In this document: positions 15,032 to 21,770 of the stretch, in pieces
How positions within the stretch are numbered: the stretch's first letter is position 1
Layout: every line of letters starts with the position of its first letter
Origin: Promethearchaeota archaeon
GTDB lineage: Archaea; Asgardarchaeota; Lokiarchaeia; Sigyniarchaeales; SOKP01
Direction of reading: 5' to 3'
Length of the DNA: 35,927 nt
Assembly (NCBI GenBank): GCA_016930515.1
Contig: JAFGGO010000040.1
Location: 1-35,927, forward strand
Translations under genes and position numbers: made by a program
Notes under the pieces: generated by a model
What the model saw: the letters and a program-made list of their open reading frames with translations, nothing else
Told to the model about the DNA's origin: nothing
The model's database searches: none

Positions 15032-15868
15032 TCAATCGATTGCAAGCGCCAAATATTTTTCGATTTCCTGTTCCGAAAGGGGTGCCGTGGCGACCATGAA
15101 ACCGTTCTTGTGCGCAAAGAGTATCTTGTCCTTTCCCGCAAGTCGCGTGAAATCTATCCTCGAATCGTCGTCATATCTCTTTAAAACCATAGATTTTTCC
15201 GGTCGATCGTTGTCGTAAACGCAAGCACCTCCGTTGCCCCATTTATCCCTTTTTGTCCTTTCCAAAACCTTAAAAAAAACAGCGTTCGGCTTGACTCCCA
15301 AGCAAGTTATGACGGGAACGCCCTTGATTGTTGTAAAAGACGCCTTTTTCTGAATTTCTGCCTGGACGGTGCGATATTCCTTAAGCTGGGAAAAAAACCG
15401 TTCTCCAATTGTTTTAAGGAGAATAAAAAGGGGTTCGCCTTTAACTATCCTATCGTTTTCCTGGAATAAGTCAAGCAAAACTTCCTCAACAAACGATTCG
15501 AGTCCGTCAACGGCATTTTTGTCTATGCCGAGCCGTTCTTGAACGAACGAAGGCCCTCTTGAATCCATCAGGACGGCGATGGGTAACCACGAAAACACGT
15601 TAGAGGCTTCTTCGAACAGGTTCCATGAGCGCAGCAAGAGCGACAGCGTGCAATCGTCCATGGCTTCCTGATGGTGATCGAAATTCCTTAGTTTGGGTTT
15701 AAGTGCCTTACCGATGTCAAGTACCCACGTGTCCGGATCTTTTAATTCTTCCTCCGAAGGATTCCTCCGTTCGATAAGTGAGACCGCGGGATCCCTCGAA
15801 AGGACCAAGCACGTGGAAAGCAAGTCGTCAAGATGGGCAGAGCCGGGATGTGTCACTATTTTATGCAT
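15032..15868 (-). CDS. MYG1-like DHH-type metal-dependent hydrolase
   Basis: The protein begins 'MHKIVTHPGSAHLDDLLSTC', which contains the H-x4-H-x-DD pattern (H7, H12, D14, D15), followed by 'VLDIGK' (D51) and 'NFDHHQ' (D64-H65-H66). This order is that of the MYG1 (UPF0160) family, a DHH relative reported in eukaryotes as a 3'-5' RNA exonuclease. The C-terminal 'FAHKNGFMVATAP' resembles the family's closing strand. At 278 aa it is slightly shorter than eukaryotic members. The role in archaea is not established; RNA or nucleotide turnover is the best guess. It has its own promoter region (15869-16075). Confidence 0.75.
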   Translation of the reverse strand: MHKIVTHPGSAHLDDLLSTCLVLSRDPAVSLIERRNPSEEELKDPDTWVLDIGKALKPKLRNFDHHQEAMDDCTLSLLLRSWNLFEEASNVFSWLPIAVLMDSRGPSFVQERLGIDKNAVDGLESFVEEVLLDLFQENDRIVKGEPLFILLKTIGERFFSQLKEYRTVQAEIQKKASFTTIKGVPVITCLGVKPNAVFFKVLERTKRDKWGNGGACVYDNDRPEKSMVLKRYDDDSRIDFTRLAGKDKILFAHKNGFMVATAPLSEQEIEKYLALAID

Positions 15869-16075
15869 GAAAACACCTAAAGTTCACATTACAATTCCTA
15901 AATTACTTCTGGAACTTTAATAAATAGAACAATGGTAAGATTATAAATCTTGCCTCTGAAGCGAACGGCCTTTCGAATCGTGCGTTCATTGGTAAATATC
16001 CCAACCAATCTTTCGAGGAAATATGCCAAAAGTAAAGCGAAAATAAAGAGAAAAATAAAAAAGTAGAGAAATTAT
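15869..16075. promoter_or_regulatory. Intergenic region with MYG1-like gene promoter and two hairpins
   Basis: On the minus strand TCTATTTATTAAAG (about 15916-15929) can serve as TATA region for the MYG1-like gene. Further right, AAGATT/AATCTT (about 15951-15965), GAACG/CGTTC (about 15963-15990) and ATTGG/CCAAT (about 15990-16012) are inverted repeats. They may belong to rubrerythrin transcript termination on the minus strand or to a small RNA; the sequence does not decide. Confidence 0.3.
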
Positions 16076-16579
16076 TTATTCAATCTTCTTGAACTTGTCT
16101 TTCGGCACGCCGCACACGGGGCACTTGTCGGGCAGGGGACCTTCGTGCGTGTATCCGCAGACGGGACACACGTGAATGTCTTGTTTTTTCAAATCCTTGC
16201 CGCCTTCTGCCGCTTCTAAGGCCTTCCCGTAGAGCGCATGGTGGATCTTTTCCACCTGATTAGCGAGGTCGAACGACCTCTCGGCTTGCTTGTTCCCTTC
16301 AGCCTTGGCGTCCTTCAAAAACTCCGGGTACATCGTAGTAAATTCGTAATTCTCCCCTCCAATAGCGGCCTTAAGGTTTTCAACGGTGGTCTTGACGCCT
16401 CCCATCACGCGAAGGTGATTATGGGCGTGAACGGTCTCTGCTGCAGCTGCTGCTCGAAACAATTTGGCGATTTGGGAAAGACCGTCCTTATCGGCCTGTT
16501 CAGCAAAGGCCAAGTATTTTCGATTGGCTTGGCTTTCTCCTGCGAATGCTTCTTTCAAGTTATCGTCTGTTTTTGTCAT
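16076..16579 (-). CDS. rbr: Rubrerythrin with C-terminal rubredoxin domain
   Basis: Diiron peroxidase that reduces H2O2 in the cytoplasm with electrons passed through its rubredoxin domain. Diiron ligands are visible: E15 ('AGESQA'), E48/H51 ('AAETVHAHNH'), E76 and E79 ('GGENYEF') and E110/H113 ('VEKIHHALY'). The rubredoxin-like [Fe(SCys)4] site is C138-P-V-C141 and C153-P-V-C156. At 167 aa it is slightly shorter than classical rubrerythrin (about 190). It lies downstream of a paralogue on the same strand after 84 bp, with its own TATA and a dyad in that gap. A GAGGTAG ribosome-binding site precedes the ATG. Confidence 0.95.
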   Translation of the reverse strand: MTKTDDNLKEAFAGESQANRKYLAFAEQADKDGLSQIAKLFRAAAAAETVHAHNHLRVMGGVKTTVENLKAAIGGENYEFTTMYPEFLKDAKAEGNKQAERSFDLANQVEKIHHALYGKALEAAEGGKDLKKQDIHVCPVCGYTHEGPLPDKCPVCGVPKDKFKKIE

Positions 16580-16629
16580 TTTACATGCTACCTCAAATGT
16601 GTATTGGCTTTGATAACGCGTGAACTAAT

Positions 16630-16646
16630 ATAACCGTTTAGGTTAT
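16630..16646 (-). promoter_or_regulatory. Inverted repeat at the rubrerythrin promoter, candidate operator
   Basis: ATAACC/GGTTAT are perfect 6-bp arms around a 5-bp spacer (GTTTA). On the minus strand it sits right at a TATA-like GGTTATATTAG and next to GTTTATAATC (about 16648-16658). The overlap with the likely promoter makes it a good operator candidate for a redox-responsive repressor. Confidence 0.4.
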
Positions 16647-16663
16647 TGATTATAAACGCGATA

Positions 16664-17242
16664 TTAGAAGGATGCTCGAATAGTATCGAAAAACTTGGGA
16701 GAGTGGTCGCAGATCGGGCAGTTGGAAGTGGGCTTGCTGAGTTCGACATTGCCGCATATCGTGCAGACGTGGATTTCGCCTAGATCGATGGGCTTATTTT
16801 TTTCCAACCTCGTTAAAAACCTTGAGAACAGTTTCCTATGAATGTTCTCGGCCTGACGAGCGAGGTTAAAGGTAAGCTCAACCACGTTTTGTCCCTCTTT
16901 TTTTGCGTTTTTCAGGAACGTCTTATACATTACCTTGAACTCGTGCCGTTCTCCTTCCATTGCGTTGGCGAGGTTGGATCGAGTGTCCCCGACGAGATTG
17001 TTGAGTTCTTCTTCCGTAATTTGCACGATGTCTTCCACGAGTGCTTCTCGTCCGGTCAATACCGACAATGCTTTCAAGTGGTTCTTCACGTGGACGCTTT
17101 CCGCTCGAGAAACGGCCTCAAACAAGAGCGAAATTCCTTTAAGTCCTTCTTTCTTGGCTCGTTCTGCGTATAATTGATACTTTCTACGGGCGTTGCTTTC
17201 GCCCCTGATGGCGTCCTTAAGATTTTCTTCCAAGATTGACAT
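16664..17242 (-). CDS. Second rubrerythrin paralogue
   Basis: 192 aa, same architecture as its neighbour: E15 ('IRGESNARRKY'), an 'AESVHVKNH' E-x2-H pair, 'EGERHEFKVMY' and 'QAENIHRKLF', then a rubredoxin-like site 'CTICG' and 'CPIC'. A ~20-residue insertion ('SVLTGREALVEDIVQITEEE') lies between the second and third ligand helices relative to the shorter paralogue. Sequence identity between the two is limited, so this is not a recent duplication. Expected activity is peroxide reduction. AAGGT upstream of the ATG serves as ribosome-binding site. Confidence 0.93.
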   Translation of the reverse strand: MSILEENLKDAIRGESNARRKYQLYAERAKKEGLKGISLLFEAVSRAESVHVKNHLKALSVLTGREALVEDIVQITEEELNNLVGDTRSNLANAMEGERHEFKVMYKTFLKNAKKEGQNVVELTFNLARQAENIHRKLFSRFLTRLEKNKPIDLGEIHVCTICGNVELSKPTSNCPICDHSPKFFDTIRASF

Positions 17243-17272
17243 GGTCGTACCTTTTTTTCACTAAAAGCGTTG

Positions 17273-17284
17273 TTATATAATATC
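17273..17284 (-). promoter_or_regulatory. TATA box of the second rubrerythrin
   Basis: On the minus strand GATATTATATAAC lies about 35 bp before the ATG at 17242, giving a predicted 5' UTR of roughly 10-15 nt. Confidence 0.45.
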
Positions 17285-17428
17285 AAAAATGGTTTAAAAA
17301 TCATGCTCGCTTGAACAAGCAAAAAAACGGAAATGTGACTTATACAAAAAAATCAAAGAGTATTAAACTTCTGATTAATTTTAATAAATCAGGTATAGCG
17401 AGTATTTCACGGGGAATATCTGGGTTCA

Positions 17429-17887
17429 ATGTTTTTTCGAAAATTAAACAATTCGCAACTCTGGGAAAAGATAAAAAAACTGCGCGAACTCGTCCAAGAG
17501 ACGGATAATTTCAAGGATAGAAAGTGTTACGCGTGCGAAAAATCCTTGAATATATACGATTTCTTGAGCGACAACCTCGAGTTCGCACCCGAGCACGTGC
17601 TTGACCTATGGCAGAGTCCGTTTCTCGAATTTCATTGTTGTGAATGTTTTAAATACTTGAAATTCCACGAGCTCGAAGCCATTGAAGAGCTCGTAAAAGC
17701 GCGAGAGTGCGCTTTTTGCGATAATACAATCGATCTTTTCAAATTTGGGAAGGACCACAGCTACTTGAAGATTCACGAACTGAAGGAAGAATGGTTAAAT
17801 CTACTGAAGCCCATATTTTGCGATAATTTATGCCAACGCAAGTATTATAAAGAAAAAGCAGAATCATCTACCAACAACTCCCTATAA
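17429..17887 (+). CDS. Cys-rich zinc-knuckle protein of unknown function
   Basis: Four cysteine pairs are spread along 152 aa: 'KCYACE' (near residue 33), 'HCCECF' (near 70), 'ECAFCD' (near 97) and 'FCDNLC' (near 130). Paired this way they can form two zinc-binding sites, so a nucleic-acid or protein-binding adaptor is likely. The N-terminus is basic ('FRKLNNSQLWEKIKKLREL'); no membrane segment is present. I do not recognise a named family. The ATG follows GGGGAAT at about 12 nt. It converges on the methyltransferase gene with only 6 bp between. Confidence 0.6.
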   Translation: MFFRKLNNSQLWEKIKKLRELVQETDNFKDRKCYACEKSLNIYDFLSDNLEFAPEHVLDLWQSPFLEFHCCECFKYLKFHELEAIEELVKARECAFCDNTIDLFKFGKDHSYLKIHELKEEWLNLLKPIFCDNLCQRKYYKEKAESSTNNSL

Positions 17888-17893
17888 GGGAAT

Positions 17894-18520
17894 TTAAGAA
17901 TTCTTGGTTCTGATTCGCAGTTTAGGGAAAAACTTTGGGACTTCACGCGCATAATTGTTATATTCTTCAGGAAACTCTTTTTTGAGTTCCTTTTCCTCCT
18001 TCCAAGCGACAAGAACGTTGTATAAAAGCACCAAAGGTGTGATAATCGTGGAATAAAACGCAGAAAGCAGGACGCTGATCCCTAAATGTGACAACACCGC
18101 TCCGAGGTATTGCGGGTGCCTGATCCTGGAATACACGCCCGAAGTGACGATCTTGTCCGTCTTGTGGCTTTCAGATACTTTTAATGTGGTTCCTTTCACG
18201 CCAGCAATTCCCAAGTAAGCCCCGAGAGCGATAATTGGTAGGGAAATAATAAGGTGAATTGTTGAAATGGAAAGATCCAATAAAGGCACTAAAAGAGTAA
18301 AATTTTCGGAAAGTGGAAAAAAATACCGCGGTTGGGGCCAAATCCAGAGAAAAAACAGGCACGCAAAAAATCCCCATCCAGAAATCATTCCAAGCGTTTT
18401 TGTAATCCAGTTTCCTTTCCTCGCTCCGTATTTTTTCTGGATTCTCAAGTGTTCTACGGACCAAAAATGAACGGGAAGAAACAGCCAGAGCACGCAAAAA
18501 ATAATTAAAAATGCAATCAA
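17894..18520 (-). CDS. ICMT/PEMT-type membrane methyltransferase
   Basis: Membrane protein of 208 aa with about five hydrophobic segments, starting at residues 2-22, 44-66, 75-105 and 140-165. The conserved C-terminal block reads 'TSGVYSRIRHPQYLGAVLSH', then 'AWKEEKELKKEFPEEYNNYA' and 'VPKFFP'. This R-H-P-x-Y and E-E pattern is that of isoprenylcysteine carboxyl methyltransferase and phospholipid N-methyltransferase relatives, which use S-adenosylmethionine. The substrate in archaea is not known. Translation starts at ATG 18520; a 72-bp AT-rich gap separates it from the TFB gene on the same strand. Confidence 0.8.
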   Translation of the reverse strand: MIAFLIIFCVLWLFLPVHFWSVEHLRIQKKYGARKGNWITKTLGMISGWGFFACLFFLWIWPQPRYFFPLSENFTLLVPLLDLSISTIHLIISLPIIALGAYLGIAGVKGTTLKVSESHKTDKIVTSGVYSRIRHPQYLGAVLSHLGISVLLSAFYSTIITPLVLLYNVLVAWKEEKELKKEFPEEYNNYAREVPKFFPKLRIRTKNS

Positions 18521-18592
18521 GGTTATATTCAGGTTTTATTATCGAGTTTTAATAATGAAAAAAGATAAAAACGGTTTTATAATTTTCTCGTG

Positions 18593-19525
18593 TTATCCTT
18601 TCACGAGGACGGGATAAAGTTGCATCAATTCTTGCATCCTTGCCCTCATCGTTACTTCAGTGATATGAGCGAGCTTGCAGATCTCTTTTTGAAATCTGGG
18701 TTCTTCGCACAATTTTGCCGATAAATACAAGGAGGCAGCTGCGATACCTTTAGGATCCTTTCCAGAGGTCACAAGACCGCGATTCTCGCCGCTTTCTATC
18801 ATTTCAACGGCAACATGCCTGCATTTCATTGATAATCTGAGTTCCTCAGCGAGTTTATCAATGTATCTTATCGGATCCATCGACATGACCCTGTAATTTA
18901 GGAGGGGTAAAACCTTCTCGTAGAGCAGCTTGAAACTACTTAAAAATTCCCTTCGACTGATGTTTATCATCTCAATGATTTCGTCTAATATGAGGGGGAT
19001 GCCATTGATTCTAAAGGCGCAGAATATAGACGCCGATAATATTGCCTCGATACCTCTCCCTCGAGTCATTTTTCGTTTAGCTGCGTATTTATATATAATA
19101 AAAATATCTTTTTCGACGTGATTAGGAATCGTGATCAAAGATTTCAAGCGATTGTATGCTTCGATCGCAATCCATAAATTTCGTTCGTATCCATTAACGA
19201 GCCCTCTATTAATTTTAGCAAGTCTCGTGAAATCCGTTCTCGTTTGTGGCGTGAGATAATTGCCGTTGATGTCTTTGTTCCCAGTTATGACTGTACGTGG
19301 TCCGATTGGCAGGTATACTTTTTCGTTGATTTGCCTGCTTTTTTTTTCCAGGGAAGTAAACGCAACCCTCGGTTTTTTTTCAATTACTCTCGAATGAACC
19401 GTTCCACAATTTACGCATACATTATATCCTCTACTTTCAAGGATGCGTGGATTCGAGCAAAATTTATCATTATTTTTGAGATCTTGATGCGTGCTAAAGT
19501 GGGTTCGCTCGGTTGGAATTTTCAT
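18593..19525 (-). CDS. tfb: Divergent transcription initiation factor B (TFB)
   Basis: TFB recruits RNA polymerase to BRE/TATA promoters. The N-terminal zinc ribbon shows only C23, C37 and C40 ('FCSNP..VCVNCG'); the expected second ligand is P26 or another residue. The B-reader/linker region includes 'GPRTVITGNKDINGN'. Two cyclin-like repeats follow: 'YKYAAKRKMTRGRGIEAILSA' is split across residues ~145-166 and '..GLVTSGKDPKGIAAASLYLSAK' across ~248-270. The helix-turn-helix end 'AHITEVTMRARMQELMQLYP' is typical. At 310 aa it is full length. The atypical ribbon suggests an accessory paralogue, not the housekeeping TFB. Confidence 0.9.
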   Translation of the reverse strand: MKIPTERTHFSTHQDLKNNDKFCSNPRILESRGYNVCVNCGTVHSRVIEKKPRVAFTSLEKKSRQINEKVYLPIGPRTVITGNKDINGNYLTPQTRTDFTRLAKINRGLVNGYERNLWIAIEAYNRLKSLITIPNHVEKDIFIIYKYAAKRKMTRGRGIEAILSASIFCAFRINGIPLILDEIIEMINISRREFLSSFKLLYEKVLPLLNYRVMSMDPIRYIDKLAEELRLSMKCRHVAVEMIESGENRGLVTSGKDPKGIAAASLYLSAKLCEEPRFQKEICKLAHITEVTMRARMQELMQLYPVLVKG

Positions 19526-19559
19526 TAAGTATTCACCTCGCTTTTTGTATTCAATATCA

Positions 19560-20042
19560 TTATAATGTACATTTACACGTGCTGGTTACTAAATTAATTG
19601 GAACGATTAAATCGTCATACACATCCAGAATTATTTCCATTTTTATGGTTTTTATATTTGGATTGTTTCTAAAATGATAATTCACGACTTTATCGAGGTC
19701 TTTCAAATTCTCGCTGATAATAATGAACTCAAAGTTGTTCGTACCGCTTAACTCGAACACGCGGAATATATGGGGGCATTGATTAATTATCGGAACGATA
19801 GAATCTGGATTTTTTGTTTTAATTTCTACTTTGGCTAAATACATGTCAATATCTTTTAAACTAACCCCTACATTATACTTTATGAGACCACATTCCTCTA
19901 ATCTCTTAATTCTCTGCCCTACTGTCGGTTGGCTTCGATGAACCTTTTTTGCGATCGTGGTATATGTAATATTGGGCTCCTGCTGTAGGATTTCAACTAT
20001 TTGTCTATCTATTTCGTCTAATTTATAGTTAGTAGCTTCCAT
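19560..20042 (-). CDS. Lrp/AsnC family transcriptional regulator
   Basis: The N-terminal helix-turn-helix reads 'LDEIDRQIVEILQQEPNITY', followed by 'TIAKKVHRSQPTVGQRIKRLE' and 'GLIKYNVGVSL'. The C-terminal RAM-like ligand-binding domain ('YLAKVEIKTKNPDSIVPIIN', 'VFELSGTNNFEFIIIS') is complete. At 160 aa it has the usual length. These proteins bind promoters as dimers/octamers and respond to amino acids or related ligands; the target here is unknown. It lies 34 bp downstream of the TFB-proximal region on the same strand and 38 bp from the next small ORF, so these minus-strand genes may be one transcript. Confidence 0.92.
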   Translation of the reverse strand: MEATNYKLDEIDRQIVEILQQEPNITYTTIAKKVHRSQPTVGQRIKRLEECGLIKYNVGVSLKDIDMYLAKVEIKTKNPDSIVPIINQCPHIFRVFELSGTNNFEFIIISENLKDLDKVVNYHFRNNPNIKTIKMEIILDVYDDLIVPINLVTSTCKCTL

Positions 20043-20080
20043 GTTATATTCTCCATTTTTTTTGTTTTATCCTTATTTAT

Positions 20081-20254
20081 TTAAAATTCTGTGAGATAAA
20101 TGTTATGATCTAGTTTAAAACCATCAATTTTCATGAACTCGTGCTGATCATTAACGTCTTCCAAGTGGATTTTAAGATTTATCTTGTAATCCTCTAAAAA
20201 ATACTTTAGATATACTTGTTTTTCGATTTTATCAAAATTAATGTATTTTTTCAT
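20081..20254 (-). CDS. Small 57-aa hypothetical protein
   Basis: A short frame starting at ATG 20254 (in-frame ATG at 20302 adds a low-complexity 'IIIKLNLKIKLIK' stretch). The product 'MKKYINFDKIEKQVYLKYF..' ends 'KIDGFKLDHNIYLTEF' and has no known motif. A TATA-like ATATTTAAATAT on the minus strand (about 20308-20320) is suitably placed for it, and it would head the transcript that includes the Lrp gene. Coding status is uncertain. Confidence 0.35.
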   Translation of the reverse strand: MKKYINFDKIEKQVYLKYFLEDYKINLKIHLEDVNDQHEFMKIDGFKLDHNIYLTEF

Positions 20255-20307
20255 TTTAATCAACTTAATTTTTAAATTTAATTTTATGATTATATTAAAC
20301 AACTTCG

Positions 20308-20380
20308 ATATTTAAATATTGCGGATCAATAATATTGCGATATTGACAAATTATAAATTGTAAGGCTTATATTTATTTAT
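20308..20380. promoter_or_regulatory. Divergent promoter region with a repeated operator-like 9-mer
   Basis: AATATTGCG occurs twice as a direct repeat (20315-20323 and 20331-20339, 16-bp period), next to the minus-strand TATA ATATTTAAATAT. For the plus strand, CTTATATTTA (20366-20375) is the likely TATA of the ArsR gene. The repeats lie between both promoters and may bind the ArsR or Lrp protein encoded alongside. Confidence 0.4.
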
Positions 20381-20441
20381 CAAATCTTACGAAATAAGGT
20401 TGAGATCAATACTCTATTGAAAATCAATTTTGGATGTGAAA

Positions 20442-20777
20442 ATGGACGAATTAACAAAAGCATCAGCAGAATTCTTAAAAATTCTAAGCGATCCGTTTAA
20501 ACTGGGGATTGTAAAGTATTTAAAAAAGGGCAGGAAAACGGCAAAAGATATAGAACTCGCCCTCAATATTAGTCAATCTTATACATCGCAGCAGTTAAAA
20601 CAATTAGAGCGTGCTGACATGATATTTCACGATAGGGAAAACAATCTCAAATATTATCACATTAGAAATCACAATATTTTCAGAGTCATTTCAGCCATCA
20701 ATTCCTATGTGATTGAACAACACAAGAACAAGTATACTAAATTATCAGATTCAAACAATATCGATATTTTGAAATGA
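20442..20777 (+). CDS. ArsR-type winged-helix regulator
   Basis: The protein is an ArsR-like winged helix: 'LKILSDPFKLGIVKYLKKGRK', then 'KDIELALNISQSYTSQQLKQLE' and wing 'GADMIFHDRENNLKYYHIRNH'-like segments ('ADMIFHDRENNLKYYHI'). No cysteine metal-binding motif is present, so it is not an obvious metal sensor. At 111 aa (from ATG 20442) it is typical. TTG 20430 and GTG 20436 are in frame but less likely. Directly downstream (45 bp) lies a small GTPase gene, and the pair may be co-transcribed. Confidence 0.85.
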   Translation: MDELTKASAEFLKILSDPFKLGIVKYLKKGRKTAKDIELALNISQSYTSQQLKQLERADMIFHDRENNLKYYHIRNHNIFRVISAINSYVIEQHKNKYTKLSDSNNIDILK

Positions 20778-20821
20778 CTTATTAAATAGATACACGCATC
20801 GTAAAATATTAACTTTTAAAT

Positions 20822-21370
20822 ATGAAGAATGGGGAGAAAAATCAAGATCCTAACAAGAAAAAGATACTCGTGTTAGGTCTTGAAAATAGCGGAAAAACTT
20901 CTTTGATCTTGAATTTTTTGGGTAAAGACAACATAATGGAATATATTTCTTTAGTTCCTACTCTAAAAGATAATATAAATGTTTTACGAAAGGGAGACTC
21001 AAGCTTCGTTTTATGGGAGCTTGGCGGGCAAGAAAAATACGTGAAGGAATGCTTGGAAAATTTTGACAACTACTTGCCTGATACCGAAGAATTATTCTTT
21101 ATCATTGATATTCAAGACGTGGAAAAATATGATAAAGCCTTGAAATATCTCGAAGAGGTCGTGAGTAAATTAAGATCCTCAAAATTAACCATAGAAATCA
21201 CCATTTTTCTCCATAAAAACGATCACGATCTAAGCGAAAAGATCCCCCAAATAACCAATATGGTTGAAAATCTGATATTGAAGATAAAATCCATCGTACC
21301 TGCCAATTTTTACTGTGAAATTTATAAATCGTCGTTATACATATCTTTAGATAAGGTACACATGTATTAA
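20822..21370 (+). CDS. Small Arf/Rag-like GTPase
   Basis: 182-aa P-loop GTPase. G1 is 'GLENSGKT' (19-26), the switch I threonine is probably T47 in 'SLVPTLKDN', G3 is 'WELGGQE' (65-71), and G4 appears as 'HKNDHD' (normally NKxD; K and D kept, N replaced by H). The W-x-x-GGQE form places it with the Arf/Rag/Gtr side of the superfamily, which is expanded in Asgard archaea. No N-terminal amphipathic helix or C-terminal lipidation cysteine is evident. Partners are not known; the next gene is a small acidic protein 57 bp downstream that may belong with it. Confidence 0.85.
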   Translation: MKNGEKNQDPNKKKILVLGLENSGKTSLILNFLGKDNIMEYISLVPTLKDNINVLRKGDSSFVLWELGGQEKYVKECLENFDNYLPDTEELFFIIDIQDVEKYDKALKYLEEVVSKLRSSKLTIEITIFLHKNDHDLSEKIPQITNMVENLILKIKSIVPANFYCEIYKSSLYISLDKVHMY

Positions 21371-21427
21371 ATGTCATTGGGAAAGGAAAGATTATCATAA
21401 TCAAAATTAGTGAATGGTTAAATTAAA

Positions 21428-21742
21428 TTGAATGGACCCAAAAATCAACTTAAAGAAAACCTCGTAGAGTTTGTCATTGAATCGTGCAAGAATAGGTTGC
21501 TTGAGCAGATCCGAGTGAAAATCCAAGATGGCTTAGACCCTTTTGATTCTTACGATCAAGCTTTAGATGATTTCGAACTTGAAGAGGAAATAGCATTAGT
21601 ATACGACCTTAAAGCAGAAAAAATCCCAGAATTGCCCGAAAAGATGGATTTAATGCCCAACGAAATAGAAGGCATTAAAAAAGAGATTGAAAAAAATCTT
21701 TTTGCTGCTTTTATGAAAGAATTTGTGGAAGAAACCAACTGA
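21428..21742 (+). CDS. Small acidic helical protein after the GTPase gene
   Basis: 104 aa, strongly acidic and helix-forming ('QLKENLVEFVIESCKNRLLEQ' is split around residues 6-26, 'ALDDFELEEEIALVYDLKAEK', 'EIEGIKKEIEKNL'). No named family is recognised. The start appears to be TTG at 21428; no ATG is in frame in the first two thirds. Its position after the GTPase suggests a partner or effector, which is inference only. A convergent M28 peptidase gene ends 29 bp downstream. Confidence 0.5.
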   Translation: MNGPKNQLKENLVEFVIESCKNRLLEQIRVKIQDGLDPFDSYDQALDDFELEEEIALVYDLKAEKIPELPEKMDLMPNEIEGIKKEIEKNLFAAFMKEFVEETN

Positions 21743-21770
21743 GCTAAATTGCGTATATAGTAAGTATGTG

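Noticed and set aside
17311..17508. 65-codon ORF before the Cys-rich gene
   Set aside because: It is lysine-rich low-complexity, overlaps the start of the Cys-rich gene in another frame and lies over its promoter region.
20397..20441. TTG 20430 as start of the ArsR gene
   Set aside because: ATG 20442 is four codons further in and keeps the full winged helix; the extra residues add nothing recognisable.
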